NCBI GenBank assembly: GCA_910591455.2
Contig: OU342820.1
Coordinates: forward strand, 3,520,070-3,584,069
DNA from: Pholis gunnellus
Lineage: Eukaryota > Chordata > Actinopteri > Perciformes > Pholidae
Reading direction: 5' to 3'
DNA length: 64,000 bases
The notes below the pieces were generated by a model. That model had not been told where the DNA came from. It did not search any database and saw only the letters and a list, made by a program, of their open reading frames with translations. A program made the position numbers and the translations under genes. Shown piece by piece: positions 63,101 through 64,000 of the stretch. Positions within the stretch are counted from its first letter, which is position 1, and each line of letters begins with the position of its first letter.

Positions 63101-64000
63101 ACATCCACGAGAAGATATGAAGTGGTGTACATTTACAACACAGGAAAGGAAAGATGCCGACACTTACTCTGGAGAAAATTAATGCAGACACACACACACG
63201 CAGATGGTGGCAGCAGGGCAGACCCCCTAGTCTGTCCACATATGGCTGCAATTGACCGGCAGGGTAGGTGGATAAATGGCAGCCGACCAACCGGTGGTAT
63301 AATTATCTGACCAGCCTCTTTATGTAGCTTTAAATAGCAGTCTTGTTTGCACTAAAAATAAACTGTCATTTCAGCCCGCTGACATTTGACCCCTGACACC
63401 CAACCCCCCGGGCCAGAAAGGACAAAGGTCGGCCGTCTTGGACTTGGTGCTAAAAATAGCAGGCGGACCTCACTTCACCCTTGAACCTGAATTTAAAAAT
63501 AGGTGTTTCGCTTTTTTTTTTAAGCCCAAAAAGGAGCAATCCTTCATTTGAAAAAAGTGTCACCTCCTCTTACAGATTAACTAAAAACAAAAACTCTTTC
63601 AGCGCTTAAGGTAAGTAACTTAAAGGAAAATTCTGGTATTTTTTACAACGTATTCTCTTAAAGCTTGGGTCGGTAATGTATTCTATGTATTTATTTGTTG
63701 AAATTCTATTTTACATTCCGACAGCAATCAATAAATCAAAGGCTCTGATGCCCATGCACTCATTGCGCGACACCGGAGTCTTCGACAAGCTGCTAGCTTG
63801 ACAGCTGTGAGCACCAACAACAGCCATGTTTGTTGTTTACATACATAATGATCATTTTGGGGGAGTGGCCTCGGAGGGAGGCCTGACAAGACGGTCAGTG
63901 TTGCCGACAATGCAACTTTCTCGCTAGATTAAGCAGCGTTTGGAGCGAGTGCTGCTTTTTCATTGTAAAAGAGTTGGCAACACTGGGCCGGGTTTTTTCT
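60137..64000. other. Non-coding region to the window end
   Basis: It contains a CTGA run at 60401-60421, poly-T and AT runs, and CA repeats at 63006-63028. From about 63630 a dispersed repeat begins (AAATTCTGGTA..., CTTGGGTCGGTAATGT) and runs off the window. A GTTGGCAACACTGGGCC block near the end resembles the inner segment of the foldback element at 2150-2260. No gene is seen. Confidence 0.45.

Overview
The window reads as nuclear DNA from a ray-finned fish, probably a percomorph. It holds spliced genes with vertebrate GT-AG signals, a fish-type NLR immune receptor (pyrin, FISNA-NACHT, LRR exons, PRY/SPRY), the urea-cycle regulator NAGS, and a dense set of teleost-type transposons (hAT, PIF/Harbinger, Tc1/mariner, LINE, SINE) and simple repeats. 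All gene models come from hand-read splice sites and reading-frame continuity. No search was run.

Layout. 1-5.5 kb is transposon debris: a LINE fragment, a SINE, a 1.17 kb foldback element and a decayed hAT element. 6.1-9.9 kb holds three small plus-strand exons that join in frame into an unrecognised protein with a CxxC pair; its 3' end is unresolved. 13.3 kb has one isolated minus-strand exon candidate. 15.3-26.2 kb is an NLR gene on the minus strand. Its ten exons (plus one relic exon) splice in frame to a predicted 1252-residue protein: PYD, FISNA-NACHT-winged helix, six LRR exons, a 47-bp linker exon and a PRY/SPRY exon. 26.5-32.2 kb is repeats. 33.26-40.70 kb is NAGS on the minus strand: eight exons, 513 residues, with a mitochondrial leader, an amino-acid-kinase-like domain and an acetyltransferase domain. 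Its introns carry two hAT-type insertions and long CA/TG tracts. 41-64 kb has no convincing gene. It holds a broken Harbinger transposase, a LINE 3' end with an RNase H domain, a 60-bp minisatellite, a 450-bp CTGT/CTGC tract, a Tc1/mariner-type MITE and a hAT element with intact target-site duplications.

The two recognised genes are functionally unrelated: one is cytosolic innate immune sensing, the other mitochondrial arginine/urea metabolism. The points most worth following are three GC-AG introns in a row in NAGS, exon birth and death inside the NLR gene (a truncated LRR exon with a readable breakpoint and a partial duplicate of the PYD exon), the NLR's altered sensor-1 segment, and the foldback element. 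I found no sign of a wholly new multi-gene system.
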